64,000 bases of DNA from Bolinopsis microptera (lineage: Eukaryota > Ctenophora > Tentaculata > Lobata > Bolinopsidae): the NCBI RefSeq assembly GCF_026151205.1, contig NC_087079.1:17974945-18038944 (forward strand), written 5' to 3'. Shown piece by piece: positions 60,401 to 64,000 of this stretch. Each line of letters opens with the position of its first letter. Positions within the stretch are counted from its first letter, which is position 1. A program made the translations under genes and the position numbers. The notes beneath the pieces are model-generated. The model did not search any database. It saw only the letters and a list, made by a program, of their open reading frames with translations, and was not told the origin of the DNA.

Positions 60401-63089
60401 TTTTACAGCTAGACTGATGAAGTTTGACAGCGGTATCGCCCTGAGAGAACTCGAGCATTACAGGCTAAATGTGGACAGCGAGGGGCTCAATTTATACACC
60501 GAAGTGGATTCGTTGCAGAATCTACCAAATCCTATGTTGTATTGGAGATACTATAGCCCACAGAGTTATGAGGTTCTCCATTTGATCGCTAGAAAAGTTT
60601 TTAGTTTTCTGACTTCTTCCTCAGTCTGTGAACAAAATTTTAGAGACATGGAGTATATCTACTGCAGTAGAAGACTACGCACTAAGCCTGAGAGATTCAA
60701 CAAATTGATCTACATCTACTCTAATGCAAAACTGAAACGTTAAAGGCAAGACTATTATCGGCTCGAGAATTGAGCATAAATAGTCGACTTCTATCCAGAA
60801 ATGGGGGTCAAACACTAAATCTTTAGCGCACTCAAACAAATTCTTGTATGCATTACTTTTATTGCTAACAGACTCAGTAAGGGTTGGATCAATATAAGTC
60901 TAAATCAAAGTATCCTTGGAACCCTTCAGTCTCTCCAACATAATAAACTGGGTGGCAAACCGAGTTTCCCCTGAAGGCCTGGCAATGGAAACGCTAGTAC
61001 TTTGCCGGATAATTGGGCTATGTCCGGCATTTTAATTTCATAATAGCAATTAACGTTCATTATGTTCCGAACGTTAAAATCTTTTAGCGAACGCGTTCAC
61101 AAACTATTTTTAGTGAACGTTCCGTACGCGGTACGTTCACTACAACTAAGGTTAAAGCTGAAAGTAAATTTGATCTGTTGAAATGATGATGCTAGAAAGT
61201 TCATTGTTTTTTGTTTTGATGAAATGATGAAGCTTATTAAACTTTCTTTGTTATCTGCGATTGAGTGTTTCTATTATCTCCATGAATATGGCTTTCAAAA
61301 CCATCATGACAATGAAATTTCAATCGTGGAAGTCGGGAGTTTCCAATAAATAAAACGTTGGATCTAAAAAAAGTTACATCGCGCCTGTGAAAATAAGTTT
61401 GAAAATTTTTTGAATCGTACACTGAGGTATCATACGTACTTTTCAAAAGAAAGTACAAGTACGTACTTTTCGCCCGGTATCATACATACTTCTCATCTTA
61501 GCCGTACAGAGCCGGGGCAGAGCCGTACAGAGCCGCACAGAGCCGTACAGAGCCGTACAGAGCCGCACAGAGCCGTACAGAGCCGCACAGAGCCGCACAG
61601 AGCCGTACAGAGCCATACAGAGCCGGGGCAGAGCCACCCCTCACCCCTCTCGAATAATGCCGATGGAAAGTGAGCTTCTTCTCCTTGTCAGGGTCCTTTT
61701 AAGAAACTGAACTATCTGTTAGTAGCTCCATTCTTTGTTTGCTGTCATCTTCTCTATTTTAAATTTCACAGTAGCTATGAATTACAATCAGAAAACAATA
61801 TAATATCCATTATCCAAGGGTCAAGTATTCCAGAAAAATATCATATATTAATGAAGAGAAGGAGAATTTAAAGATTTTTGTTTTGAACTTTAACAAATTA
61901 CCATCCCTGCCTAAGTCTGCTCCAGTCGACACCGTGAACCTCTCCTCAGTTAATATATTTTCATTCTACTGACATATCTTAATTTCATGATGCTCACTAA
62001 ATCAGCTGAGTTCACTGCTACCCGTTATTTTTCACAATCCAAAGGCTCAAATATCCGTTAGTAGCTCCATTCTTTGTTCGCTGTCATCTTCTATATTTTG
62101 AATTTCGGCGTTTCTACGAATTAAAATCTCGAATTAGTATTTGAAAAAGGAAAAAGTCTAGAAAAATATACGGAAAAAACATGATGTTTGGAGAGATGAT
62201 CCCCACCTGGCGACGGACCACTCCTCAGTTAATATCTTCTGACACGTCTTAATTATTATGCTAGCTTCACTCCTGTGTGTTAGTTATTGTTCACATTTAC
62301 AACAACATTTCAAGGTAGTCTGGAATAACGCACTACATAATGGTTTGAGTTTTAGGATTTTTCTATAATTATAAGCCAATGTTTTGACATAGGGACAGTG
62401 AACATGGAATTGACTGAGATCGGAAATACATAGCTATTTGAAATGAAATGAAATGAGGTATTTATATCCCGCTCATATGATTAACCAACAACACAAGGAA
62501 GGTGGTTAACCATGTCAGAGCGGCTGACTGTGAGTGATGTGAGGAATTTACCGTGACACTTGACAGACGTGACATTTTTCCACTTTTAAAAGTTCAAACG
62601 AAAGTACTGACGACCGGGATGTTTTTACGGGTGATAGCAAATTTTAGACTTTGTGGCTATCTGGACTGGCCAAGCTAATTTCTGCCGATCCATTTCTTGC
62701 ATCATAATAATATGTAATTCATACGTTTTCCAAACTATAAGAAAAAACAATTAAATTAAGTTTGTGTCGGGACAAAAATTATATTTCGTTGTCGATCATC
62801 TCCTCATCGCCAGTATTTTGGAAAGATTATCAGTTCTGAAATTATATACAATTACATCAGTTAGGAAATAATTATCGTCCCAAAATACTGAAACTGGTGG
62901 TACAATTTTTTGCGGTTCTCTAAATTAGTCACCATGCCTTTTTTCTGTAAATCTTGTCTCAATTGTTTTATAATGAGTTTCTCCCTTACAGCTGCACCGC
63001 TACGTTATGGAGACTCTAAAGATCCTCTACACTAATAATCAGTTCGAGAAACTCGCCTACATTGGCACCAGATTCAACCAGCTCACCAA
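9306..63089 (+). CDS. CFAP54: CFAP54, N-terminal half (29 exons, continues past right edge)
   Basis: CFAP54 is a large central-apparatus protein needed for the C1d projection of motile cilia. I recognise it from conserved blocks: ERHCWLVFNGTVHIYKI, MESVIPLMTLKFLSWR, KRVVFESRRPKK, FLAILEALSDPCRR (exon 2), LGLCEKLLVAIELSG (exon 14), SLTQALVLAHRGAHWGLLQN (exon 26), HRYVMETLKILY (exon 29). Exons: 9306-9435, 9654-10772, 11066-11247, 11603-11766, 11971-12217, 12820-13011, 13254-13425, 13645-13751, 14070-14155, 15326-15452, 15577-15855, 17052-17161, 17697-17844, 17974-18129, 18466-18579, 18783-18946, 19202-19422, 20326-20519, 20758-20859, 21091-21138, 21666-21770, 21951-22047, 22756-22856, 26027-26079, 26873-26935, 27292-27484, 30301-30432, 30672-30779, 62992-63089. 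All have GT/AG borders and phases agree throughout (5,012 nt, about 1,670 codons, against about 3,100 in human). The first exon and exons 24-25 are the least certain. Splice choice inside repeat arrays is inferred from frame. Confidence 0.88.
9654..10772 (+). CDS. CFAP54: CFAP54 exon 2, largest conserved block
   Basis: This 1,119-nt exon encodes the most diagnostic part of the protein, from YVDRISKEAELYF through WNSYSLKLPKDYFLTQL to GGDALMDVWGELILG. It is rich in alpha-helical, TPR-like repeats (paired helices around CWLVFNGTVHIYKISQWL and AAEVFARRCLQKVHQLA). Borders are AATTCAG|G and CTCG|GTAAGT. Confidence 0.9.
11066..11247 (+). CDS. CFAP54: CFAP54 exon 3, donor copied in a tandem array
   Basis: The exon encodes AGYELISRCESFPRTSL to LAVSHLVPLIE. 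Its last bases and donor (ATTGAG|GTATTTT) are the first unit of the 43-bp array at 11231-11488. Use of any later donor copy reads into an in-frame stop. Confidence 0.85.
11231..11488 (+). repeat. 43-bp tandem array spanning the exon 3 donor (6 units)
   Basis: TCGTCCC recurs at 11231, 11274, 11317, 11360, 11403 and 11446, exactly 43 bp apart. Each unit contains exon-end sequence plus a GAG|GTATTTT or AAG|TATTTT donor-like motif; the 4th unit has lost the donor GG. The array continues into intron 3. Confidence 0.9.
12243..12720 (+). repeat. 9-bp microsatellite (TTATCTTTA)n in intron 5
   Basis: About 53 almost perfect 9-bp units fill most of intron 5, starting 26 bases after the exon 5 donor (ACT|GTAAGA at 12218). 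The long open frames on both strands here (LSL and IIK repeats) are by-products of a period divisible by three. Confidence 0.95.
14357..15340 (+). repeat. 51-bp tandem array spanning the exon 10 acceptor (19 acceptors, in frame)
   Basis: Unit: ACTTAATATGTACGAATT, then ATCTTCACCTCCTC, then TTTTCAG|GCTAGACACCTC. Acceptor copies stand every 51 bp from 14408 to 15326 (18 steps). The last copy joins the unique part of exon 10 (SLQGTEQQGSVPNPP). Because 51 is divisible by three and no unit has a stop in the exon frame, choosing an upstream acceptor adds multiples of a 17-residue unit (NMYELSSPPLFR + LDTSL). Variants are limited (LDTS/LHTS, NMYE/NIYE/NMFE). Confidence 0.95.
15326..15855 (+). CDS. 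CFAP54: CFAP54 exons 10-11, fibronectin-III-like segment
   Basis: Exon 10 (15326-15452) ends TAPKGVK and exon 11 (15577-15855) continues VKWYRLYGRSSSGSNIKVRM to LTVSNLTPYEKYQFAVAAFD, a pattern of beta strands with the NLTPYEKYQFAVAA signature of a fibronectin type III fold. Exon 11 ends PPFSHLTACGHLIQ at the donor CAG|GTGAGC, which is the first of 17 tandem copies. Phase is 0 on both sides. Confidence 0.85.
15796..16840 (+). repeat. 61-bp tandem array carrying acceptor-like site, 31-nt mini-exon and donor (17 units)
   Basis: The donor CAG|GTGAG/GTGGG recurs every 61 bp from 15856 to 16832. Each unit also has a pyrimidine tract ending TTCAG 31 nt before the donor, so every unit could be recognised as a 31-nt mini-exon. 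Unit 1 is coding in exon 11. 61 is not divisible by three, so use of later units shifts the frame. Next exon is at 17052. Confidence 0.95.
17395..17690 (+). repeat. 30-bp tandem array in intron 12 (about 9-10 units)
   Basis: Unit GTTGTGTTAATTAGTAACC + CTGTAATTAA. It stops just before the acceptor of exon 13 (TATCCCAG at 17689-17696), which is not itself repeated. Confidence 0.9.
17697..18129 (+). CDS. CFAP54: CFAP54 exons 13-14
   Basis: Exon 13 (17697-17844) encodes LNMKHINGSSITLIRHLI to GPFKTKQ. Exon 14 (17974-18129) encodes LARLGLCEKLLVAIELSG to IIQTYGLLAPLIHHNI and PALK. The exon 14 end and donor (AAG|GTTAGG) are duplicated 51 bp downstream. Confidence 0.85.
18099..18192 (+). repeat. 51-bp direct duplication spanning the exon 14 donor
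   Basis: CATAACATCATGTGTTATCC through AAGGTTAGGACTGT occurs at 18100 and again 51 bp later. The second donor is in frame, and its use would add 17 residues (VRTVNIQHNIMCYPALK). Confidence 0.9.
19452..20212 (+). repeat. 26-bp pyrimidine-rich tandem array in intron 17 (about 29 units)
   Basis: Unit TGTACTTCTGGTATCTCC + TTTTCTAC, period 26 bp. The whole 760-bp array is T/C rich on the sense strand and lies shortly upstream of the exon 18 acceptor (CCCCCTCAG at 20325). Confidence 0.95.
20503..20662 (+). repeat. 35-bp duplications spanning the exon 18 donor (3-4 units)
   Basis: GCTAAGAATCTCGAG|GTTTTCATT is repeated at 20505, 20540 and 20575, with a fourth partial copy at about 20628. Unit 1 contains the true exon 18 end at 20519. 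Confidence 0.9.
21560..21666 (+). repeat. 53-bp duplication spanning the exon 21 acceptor
   Basis: AACATGATGACTACCCAG|GCTGCA occurs at 21595-21618 and again 53 bp later. Only the second acceptor (exon start 21666) gives the open frame AAELLRAILPDTWRRS; the first runs into TAA after a few codons. Confidence 0.9.
22090..22590 (+). repeat. 15-bp tandem array in intron 22 (about 33 units)
   Basis: Units are CAAACTTTACTGATG or CAAACTTTACTTAAG/CTCAAG, mixed in irregular order. The ORFs across both strands (MQTLLK, ISKVCL repeats) are by-products of the 15-bp period. Confidence 0.95.
22979..25948 (+). CDS. RLE-type non-LTR retrotransposon reverse transcriptase (about 989 aa), inserted in CFAP54 intron 23
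   Basis: The frame is open from 22943 (GTG); the first ATG is at 22979. Numbering from that ATG: SPGPNGVPY about 180 (RT start), VWVDLMNAYG about 307, LFQGDPLS about 367-374, FADD about 411-414, a Cys-x2-Cys-x8-His-x3-Cys knuckle about 753-769 followed by GRYNWRHDQVL, then a restriction-like endonuclease with RPDVV about 867 and ILVELT about 882 and the EVGCRGF block. This order is that of R2/NeSL-type RLE elements. The usual N-terminal zinc-finger/Myb region is missing, so the copy is probably 5' truncated. It has the same orientation as CFAP54. Its stop (25946-25948) is only 78 bases before the next CFAP54 exon. The uninterrupted frame suggests a young insertion. Confidence 0.88.
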   Translation: MELTIYEYLADRYGQEERKPYLDKPNKEGPVTKTLRKKKKDTAREYREAVREGGVTSGGAKAVRAQYWRLVRIHNKSRREQLKKRKKKEKKKETQRFRRNPYDYSKRLLDEKISGEPTFGKEEADRYYPKEYMDRDRCYVFEKMAGIPDAKDPVYPFVCTVPTYEEFEKKIKTRRNGSSPGPNGVPYIVYKRCARLRELLYACISKLWLSNSVPLQWRIGESILLPKTTDLSDPGKFRNITMTNTSGKVAMGMLADKMLDYMTTNKYIDTSVQKGFLRKMPGCIEHTQALMEELRDAKSKRRQVYAVWVDLMNAYGRVPHELIVFALRHYKFPEEVVQYIVKYYDELVVRVKTKKWKSEWFYYLIGLFQGDPLSVVLFLIAFNLLLDLLQVDRTMGYKPSFSSEPTTNRAFADDLTLLSDRLDKMKRLVGQMEEFLAWTRTMRAKPSKCIALGMKVVDNTYRSFDPEIIIANEKVAYLGDTPIKFLGHWIYVNLGQDETRELITTQLSGQLEKVDMAELSGPSKCWIYNHMLTSKVQWNIMIYNLPVSFIQTLEALCTRYLKKWLGVTTSISNSVLYRSKDHFGLSLKQISNLYKCLQVSKAYMLKTSVDPKVREIFEYRENTNRDKKRWDYTKELTNRERDLYFKELIGYVQTREGAGIGFGDQRRKKNKKEQLVEIIKSLKEEELLQTLYDKRVQGKFLTWENTMQLDTGWQSLLYTLSPELTKFHLNAIHDVASTPSNLQLWNYSSTNNCPLCGRQQCNLKHILTCCPVSLKQGRYNWRHDQVLRVIVQPIAEKLREINSATPKTEVKREWRKFVSGKGTYRKPEVRLTEEPHLLEEGNDWKLVFDEDERTRQFPQHIVNTALRPDVVIYSNTLRKVILVELTCGNEENFEDQRSRKEKRYEELMVEIETAGWEGYLFTVEVGCRGFYHHTLPRIFNFLNITRAKKKRALNTTAVVSLKGSYTIWLNRYNKTWSDNWQLAERPCPV
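26027..26935 (+). CDS. CFAP54: CFAP54 exons 24-25 (tentative)
   Basis: Exon 24 (26027-26079) encodes KKSESVEDSASEKTREL and exon 25 (26873-26935) EKTNLTALMSKKGSVSSVTS. The phases chain exactly between exons 23 and 26, which is the main support; the segments are short and charged. An alternative exon 25 start at 26841 (GCAG|GGTCAC) is open but does not fit the phase of exon 24. Confidence 0.55.
26218..26679. mobile_element. 462-bp fold-back element with 6-bp target duplication
   Basis: Terminal arms are perfect inverted repeats over more than 80 bp, beginning CGGACCTTTACTGATAG and ending with its complement. Inside, the arms are made of a 10-bp unit (GACGCTAGAT / ATCTAGCGTC). TGTTAC flanks both ends (26212-26217 and 26680-26685). 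Joining the flanks restores GTGAGTGTTACCATTGTAAC, which resembles the nearby tandem unit GTTAGTGTTGCCATAGTAAC. It has no coding capacity. Confidence 0.88.
26680..26850 (+). repeat. about 46-bp tandem array upstream of exon 25 (about 4 units)
   Basis: Unit GTGTTGCCATAGTAACACAT + CTCAATGCAGGGTCACGTGAGTTA. It contains a CAG acceptor-like site in each copy and an E-box-like CACGTG. The first unit hosts the fold-back element insertion. Confidence 0.85.
27292..27484 (+). CDS. CFAP54: CFAP54 exon 26
   Basis: It encodes QSKYCLSSDKAKEIKMSYSS, then the strongly conserved SLTQALVLAHRGAHWGLLQN and IASQLWRIVMDLHMKMK. Borders are TTTCAG|A and AAG|GTGATT, phase 2 in and 0 out. Confidence 0.88.
27771..30363 (+). 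repeat. 70-bp tandem array spanning the exon 27 acceptor (37 acceptors)
   Basis: Acceptor TATTTCAG|ACCCTGCC recurs exactly every 70 bp from 27781 to 30301 (36 steps of 70). The unit contains the acceptor and the first 63 nt of exon 27. Units differ by only a few bases (GCGTTG/GTGTTG, CTATCAATG/CTATAAATG). From any upstream acceptor the frame hits a TGA in the next unit, so only the last acceptor supports the protein. Confidence 0.97.
30301..30779 (+). CDS. CFAP54: CFAP54 exons 27-28
   Basis: Exon 27 (30301-30432) encodes TLPTSTREALGLTDQAINDL, MKPMYHMADFMLDYVENI, ISCNE; exon 28 (30672-30779) encodes DIEDPSTIVGKPEDIDG to DDTSFVHIRW. Both are phase 0. The donor TGG|GTGCGT opens the 32-kb intron. 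Confidence 0.85.
31376..32125 (+). repeat. degenerate about 22-bp array, copy A
   Basis: Variants of GGTTCCTTCTGGGATGTTGT fill this stretch with irregular spacing of about 18-25 bp. The equivalent array in copy B is at 52685-53400. Confidence 0.85.
32561..33255. mobile_element. TTAA-flanked fold-back MITE, copy 2 (695 bp)
   Basis: The palindrome begins GGGGGCAGGGG and ends CCCCTGCCCCC, flanked by TTAA at 32557-32560 and 33256-33259. Copy B keeps the empty site, AAAGCTCTTAAGTTGATCG at about 54207, with a single TTAA. The arms match the element at 8421-9156. Confidence 0.92.
33741..41266 (+). repeat. G-rich minisatellite, roughly 110 units, interrupted by a palindrome
   Basis: Each 45-60-bp unit has a G tract of about 7-28 bases followed by AGCTAACTGTATGGACTACA, TGAAATATTGAGTGGTGG. 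Unit length varies mainly through the G tract and GGT repeats. The array is interrupted at 35257-36700. Copy B has exactly one unit (about 54692-54740) at the same place. A higher-order period of about 440 bp is visible between 37.0 and 39.7 kb. Exact G-tract lengths may suffer from assembly error. Confidence 0.95.
35257..36700. mobile_element. 1.44-kb palindrome inside the G-rich array
   Basis: The ends are inverted copies (TTGGTCGTTTAGCTCCGG at 35264, complement at about 36676-36693). Subterminal GCAACGTCTAT repeats and long arrays of CCGGCTACTAG-type units are mirrored on the other side of a unique centre at about 35875-35955. The right arm is about 120 bp longer. It interrupts one array unit after GCTAACT, and the array resumes at TTGAGTGGTGG, so about 20 bp of the unit are missing. 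No ORF of note. Confidence 0.85.
43500..44637 (-). CDS. secreted Sushi-like protein gene, copy A (antisense in CFAP54 intron, partial)
   Basis: Three exons read on the minus strand with matching phases. Exon 1 (44637-44574) starts at ATG and encodes a signal peptide, MCIVLLLSLLFMENAAEDLD. Exon 2 (44329-43898, acceptor AACAG|G, donor ACAG|GTAACT) encodes a beta-rich domain: GWIAVQRGVYIDFNLEQYSL, DEVRVFFYTSQ, VWRVTLTRTSGIRLVVHCNG, WSRAIAKIRFPSKDTASDFY. Exon 3 (43688-43500, acceptor TTTCAG|G, donor CCTAG|GTAAAT) encodes CTGLKAEW, DPGTVVKVTCSDPG, GSNEVTCTTG, FLKEPCC, with the four-Cys spacing of a Sushi/CCP module. The last exon(s) were not found. I do not recognise the exon 2 domain. A cell-surface or extracellular recognition role is inference only. 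Confidence 0.7.
44950..46325 (+). repeat. 32-bp tandem array, copy A (about 43 units)
   Basis: Unit GGTAATCTTATTGAAATGGG + GGTGGTAAGACT (or TAGGGG), period exactly 32 bp in most of the array. The equivalent array in copy B (58148-58888) has about 23 units. Confidence 0.95.
46589..46750. mobile_element. 162-bp MITE with GGGTCGTTCAC ends, copy A
   Basis: Inverted ends GGGTCGTTCACATATTACGT and its near-complement, with a purine-rich GGAGGGG interior. The matching copy is at 59167-59328 in duplication B, so it inserted before the duplication. The TSD is not clear. A half element of the same family ends the window at about 63758-63800. Confidence 0.8.
48181..50430 (+). repeat. about 0.95-1.0-kb tandem repeat, 2.3 units
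   Basis: The phrase GTACTGATCTATGAAAAAAG recurs at about 48195, 49203 and 50155, followed by the same long sequence each time. Each complete unit holds two G/C-rich patches (CACGTAGCCAGGGGGG and GGGGGGCTGCGCCCCCC) like those seen in dispersed repeats of marine invertebrates. The third unit breaks off near 50430. No coding region is supported. Confidence 0.85.
50533..51138. mobile_element. 606-bp fold-back element
   Basis: Left arm ATCCGTGCCATTTAACTGAC and right arm complement at 51118-51138, imperfect over about 200 bp. A smaller inner hairpin (GGTTCCTGCTAGTA / TACTAGCAGGAACC) lies at about 50789 and 50831. Diverged single arms occur in duplication A (32230-32430) and B (53640-54080). Confidence 0.8.
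51605..51775 (+). mobile_element. half copy of the TTAA fold-back MITE family
   Basis: GAAAATCGAGTCTAAAAATC, TTTTTTGAGCAATC and TTTCAGGATATGTTCTAG match one arm of the elements at 8421 and 32561. The rest of the palindrome is missing. Confidence 0.75.
52685..53400 (+). repeat. degenerate about 22-bp array, copy B
   Basis: Equivalent of 31376-32125, with variants of GGTTCCTTCTGGGATGTTG. Unit order has diverged from copy A while flanks stay similar. Confidence 0.85.
53759..53993. mobile_element. 235-bp TTAA palindromic MITE (piggyBac-like ends)
   Basis: Near-perfect palindrome with ends CCCATTAGGGACGATAGGG and complement, flanked by TTAA at 53755-53758 and 53994-53997. CCC next to TTAA is the piggyBac-type end. 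Copy A has the empty site GGCCATAAAAGCATTCAG at about 32310, and the related arm at about 51029 keeps GGCCATTAAAGCATT with one TTAA. Confidence 0.92.
56669..57836 (-). CDS. secreted Sushi-like protein gene, copy B (antisense, partial)
   Basis: Same three-exon structure as copy A: exon 1 57836-57773 (MCIVLLLSLLFIENAAEDLD), exon 2 57519-57076 (GWVAIQRGVFIDFDLEQYSL, DKVIVGFYTSQLDNAGGLSL, SRSIAKIKFSSWESATDFYK), exon 3 56857-56669 (CTRLKAEWTSTIETAAKFPV, GSNEVTCTTGTEFTFLKEPC). All splice sites and phases are kept and there are no stops, so both copies look functional. Exon 2 is 12 nt longer than in A, with a replaced loop (SSPQYLIDSCSSRN). Exons 1 and 3 differ from A by only one and two residues. 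The 3' exon(s) were not found. Confidence 0.7.
58148..58888 (+). repeat. 32-bp tandem array, copy B (about 23 units)
   Basis: Same unit as 44950-46325 with different internal variants (TTATTGTAATGGGG, TTAATGAAAT). Confidence 0.95.
59167..59328. mobile_element. 162-bp MITE with GGGTCGTTCAC ends, copy B
   Basis: Orthologous position to 46589-46750 and the same length. The ends read GGGGTCGTTCACATATTACG and GTGAACGACCCC. Confidence 0.8.
59640..60105. other. AT-rich intronic DNA
   Basis: Nothing recognised. There is a short self-complementary run of ATCATGATTATCATAAT near 59780. Confidence 0.4.
60116..60320 (+). repeat. 10-bp array (CAGAGCCGTA)n, left
   Basis: About 20 units with variants CCGGGA, CCGGGG and CCGCAC. 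A matching array in the same orientation is at 61498-61637. Open frames here (AVQSRTEP, LCTALYGSV) are repeat artefacts. Confidence 0.95.
60417..60743 (+). pseudogene. hAT-family transposase C-terminal fragment
   Basis: The 108-codon frame carries the hAT dimerisation signature: NPMLYWRYYSPQSYEVLHLI, ARKVFSFLTSSSVCEQNFRD, then SRRLRTKPERFNKLIYIYSN. Only the C-terminus is present, so this is a non-autonomous or decayed element. It lies between the two 10-bp arrays and just inside inverted copies of TAAGATGAGAAGTATGTAT (60321 and 61482-61500). Confidence 0.75.
61498..61637 (+). repeat. 10-bp array (CAGAGCCGTA)n, right
   Basis: About 14 units. It has the same strand orientation as the left array, although the adjacent 20-30 bp of flank (CATACTTCTCATCTTA) are inverted relative to the left side. 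Confidence 0.95.
61700..62250 (+). repeat. diverged about 330-bp direct duplication
   Basis: GTTAGTAGCTCCATTCTTTG and the following sequence occur at about 61719 and again at about 62057; CTCCTCAGTTAATAT recurs at about 61942 and 62221. No gene is seen in the remaining intron up to 62991, apart from GAAATGAAATGAGGTATTTA at about 62443, resembling the tail of a dispersed LINE/SINE. Confidence 0.7.
62992..63089 (+). CDS. CFAP54: CFAP54 exon 29
   Basis: It encodes LHRYVMETLKILYTNN and QFEKLAYIGTRFNQLTK after CTTACAG, phase 0 in and 2 out (ACCAA|GTCAGT). The VMETLK block fits the CFAP54 family. The gene continues beyond the window. Confidence 0.82.
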
Positions 63090-64000
63090 GTCAGTATTTT
63101 GTTTCATAGACTAATTGGGTGAATAACTGTGGCCTCTATAATATATGACCACAATACGATATTAATACAATATGGTATTAATGACATGGTTCAGTTTGTG
63201 ACTCAAGAGCAGCCCTTATACTCCAGTTGCTACTGGATATGATTAAATAGGTCATTGGTAACTCAAATCACAGAGGGCCGTATGTTGTGTCGCTAGTCCC
63301 AACCCTGTGGATCCACGCCCATATTTCATATCAGGTGCGTATATATGGGAAATTTGTATCTCAGCTTCTGAAGGTCTTAGAGACTCATAGTTGAGTTTAA
63401 AATGACCGCAATGCACATGTTTATATTGGCATCATGAAAGCCCAAAATGATTATTTTTGGACAAAATTCAGAAAAACTGATTCTCACTTGGGCGCGAGTA
63501 AAACTAAAAAAATCTACTAGAGAAATTAAGTGTAATTGGATATGAAGTTCAGTGTCTAGTGTCTACAACGTTTATAAACACAGGATCCTTTGTAGGGTCA
63601 TTCTGCATCAGAATTGATTAAGGTACGCAAATTCTATTAGTAGTTTCAACCCTGACTGATGACCTTAAGTTTTGGAGTGGAATTTTGAGTTAGTCCTTTA
63701 AATTTGCCGGGCATTTTTTAGAATTTGCCCGCCAAAAGAACTAAACTTGGGAACTAAACCCCCTCCCCCTCCGCTGATTACGTAATATGTGAACGACCCC
63801 TAAATACAAAATATCAACAAAATAAAATACTAATTGATGCAATTTCGGATTGCACAGAAACTGGCTTACCGCACATGTACTCTATGTAAAGAAAAAAATG
63901 CTCTTTTTATTGTCAAAGATTACAAATCTGAGTCAGGTGTGTTCATAACCAGGTTTGTCAGCTGCAAATAATTTGCTACATACGTAGACCTTTAATCTTT
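63090..64000. other. CFAP54 intron 29, incomplete
   Basis: No exon is seen. At 63758-63800 lies a half copy of the GGGTCGTTCAC MITE family (ATTACGTAATATGTGAACGA + CCCC). Confidence 0.5.

Larger units (their letters stand above)
30780..62991 (+). other. 32-kb CFAP54 intron 28
   Basis: The intron from TGG|GTGCGT to CTTACAG|CTG contains no CFAP54 exon that I can find. It holds a tandem segmental duplication, two antisense secreted-protein genes, several fold-back elements, a hAT remnant and large minisatellites, described separately. Confidence 0.75.

Overview
This is eukaryotic, AT-rich, intron-rich genomic DNA. The backbone is one ciliary gene, CFAP54 (central-pair C1d projection protein), on the + strand. 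The first 29 exons that I can follow run from 9306 to 63089. They join in phase into about 1,670 codons and the gene continues past the right edge. Motile-cilia content, GT-AG introns, restriction-like-endonuclease (RLE) non-LTR elements, TTAA-flanked fold-back MITEs and a hAT remnant point to an invertebrate metazoan. A cnidarian or other early-branching marine animal is my best guess, at low confidence. No rRNA, tRNA, CRISPR array or prokaryotic operon was seen.

Layout. 1-4.97 kb: frameshifted LINE ORF1-like remnant, low-complexity DNA and a 3' tail remnant of an RLE retrotransposon. 4.97-8.23 kb: intact 1,087-codon RLE-type reverse transcriptase with an N-terminal PHD-like finger, minus strand. 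8.42-9.16 kb: TTAA-flanked fold-back MITE. 9.3-30.8 kb: CFAP54 exons 1-28, with an RLE reverse-transcriptase insertion (22.98-25.95 kb) and a 462-bp fold-back element with a 6-bp target duplication (26.2-26.7 kb) in introns. 30.8-63.0 kb: one 32-kb intron holding a tandem segmental duplication (copy A about 30.85-47.11 kb, copy B about 52.15-59.64 kb). Between the copies is a 4-kb block flanked by inverted repeats, and to their right a hAT remnant between two 10-bp arrays. Exon 29 is at 62992.

Two observations stand out. First, at least seven CFAP54 introns carry tandem arrays whose unit includes a splice junction, so the donor or acceptor has been copied 2 to 37 times. Two of these arrays have 51-bp units that stay open and in frame with the exon. 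Second, each copy of the segmental duplication carries a small antisense gene for a secreted protein (signal peptide, unknown beta-rich domain, Sushi-like domain). Exons 1 and 3 and the introns are nearly identical between copies, but exon 2 differs at roughly 30% of residues, the pattern of a diversifying or gene-converted recognition domain.

The two duplication copies also serve as natural before/after pairs. A 695-bp TTAA MITE is in A only and a 235-bp TTAA MITE in B only, each with an empty site in the other copy. A G-rich minisatellite with one unit in B has expanded to about 110 units (7.5 kb, with a 1.4-kb palindrome inside) in A.
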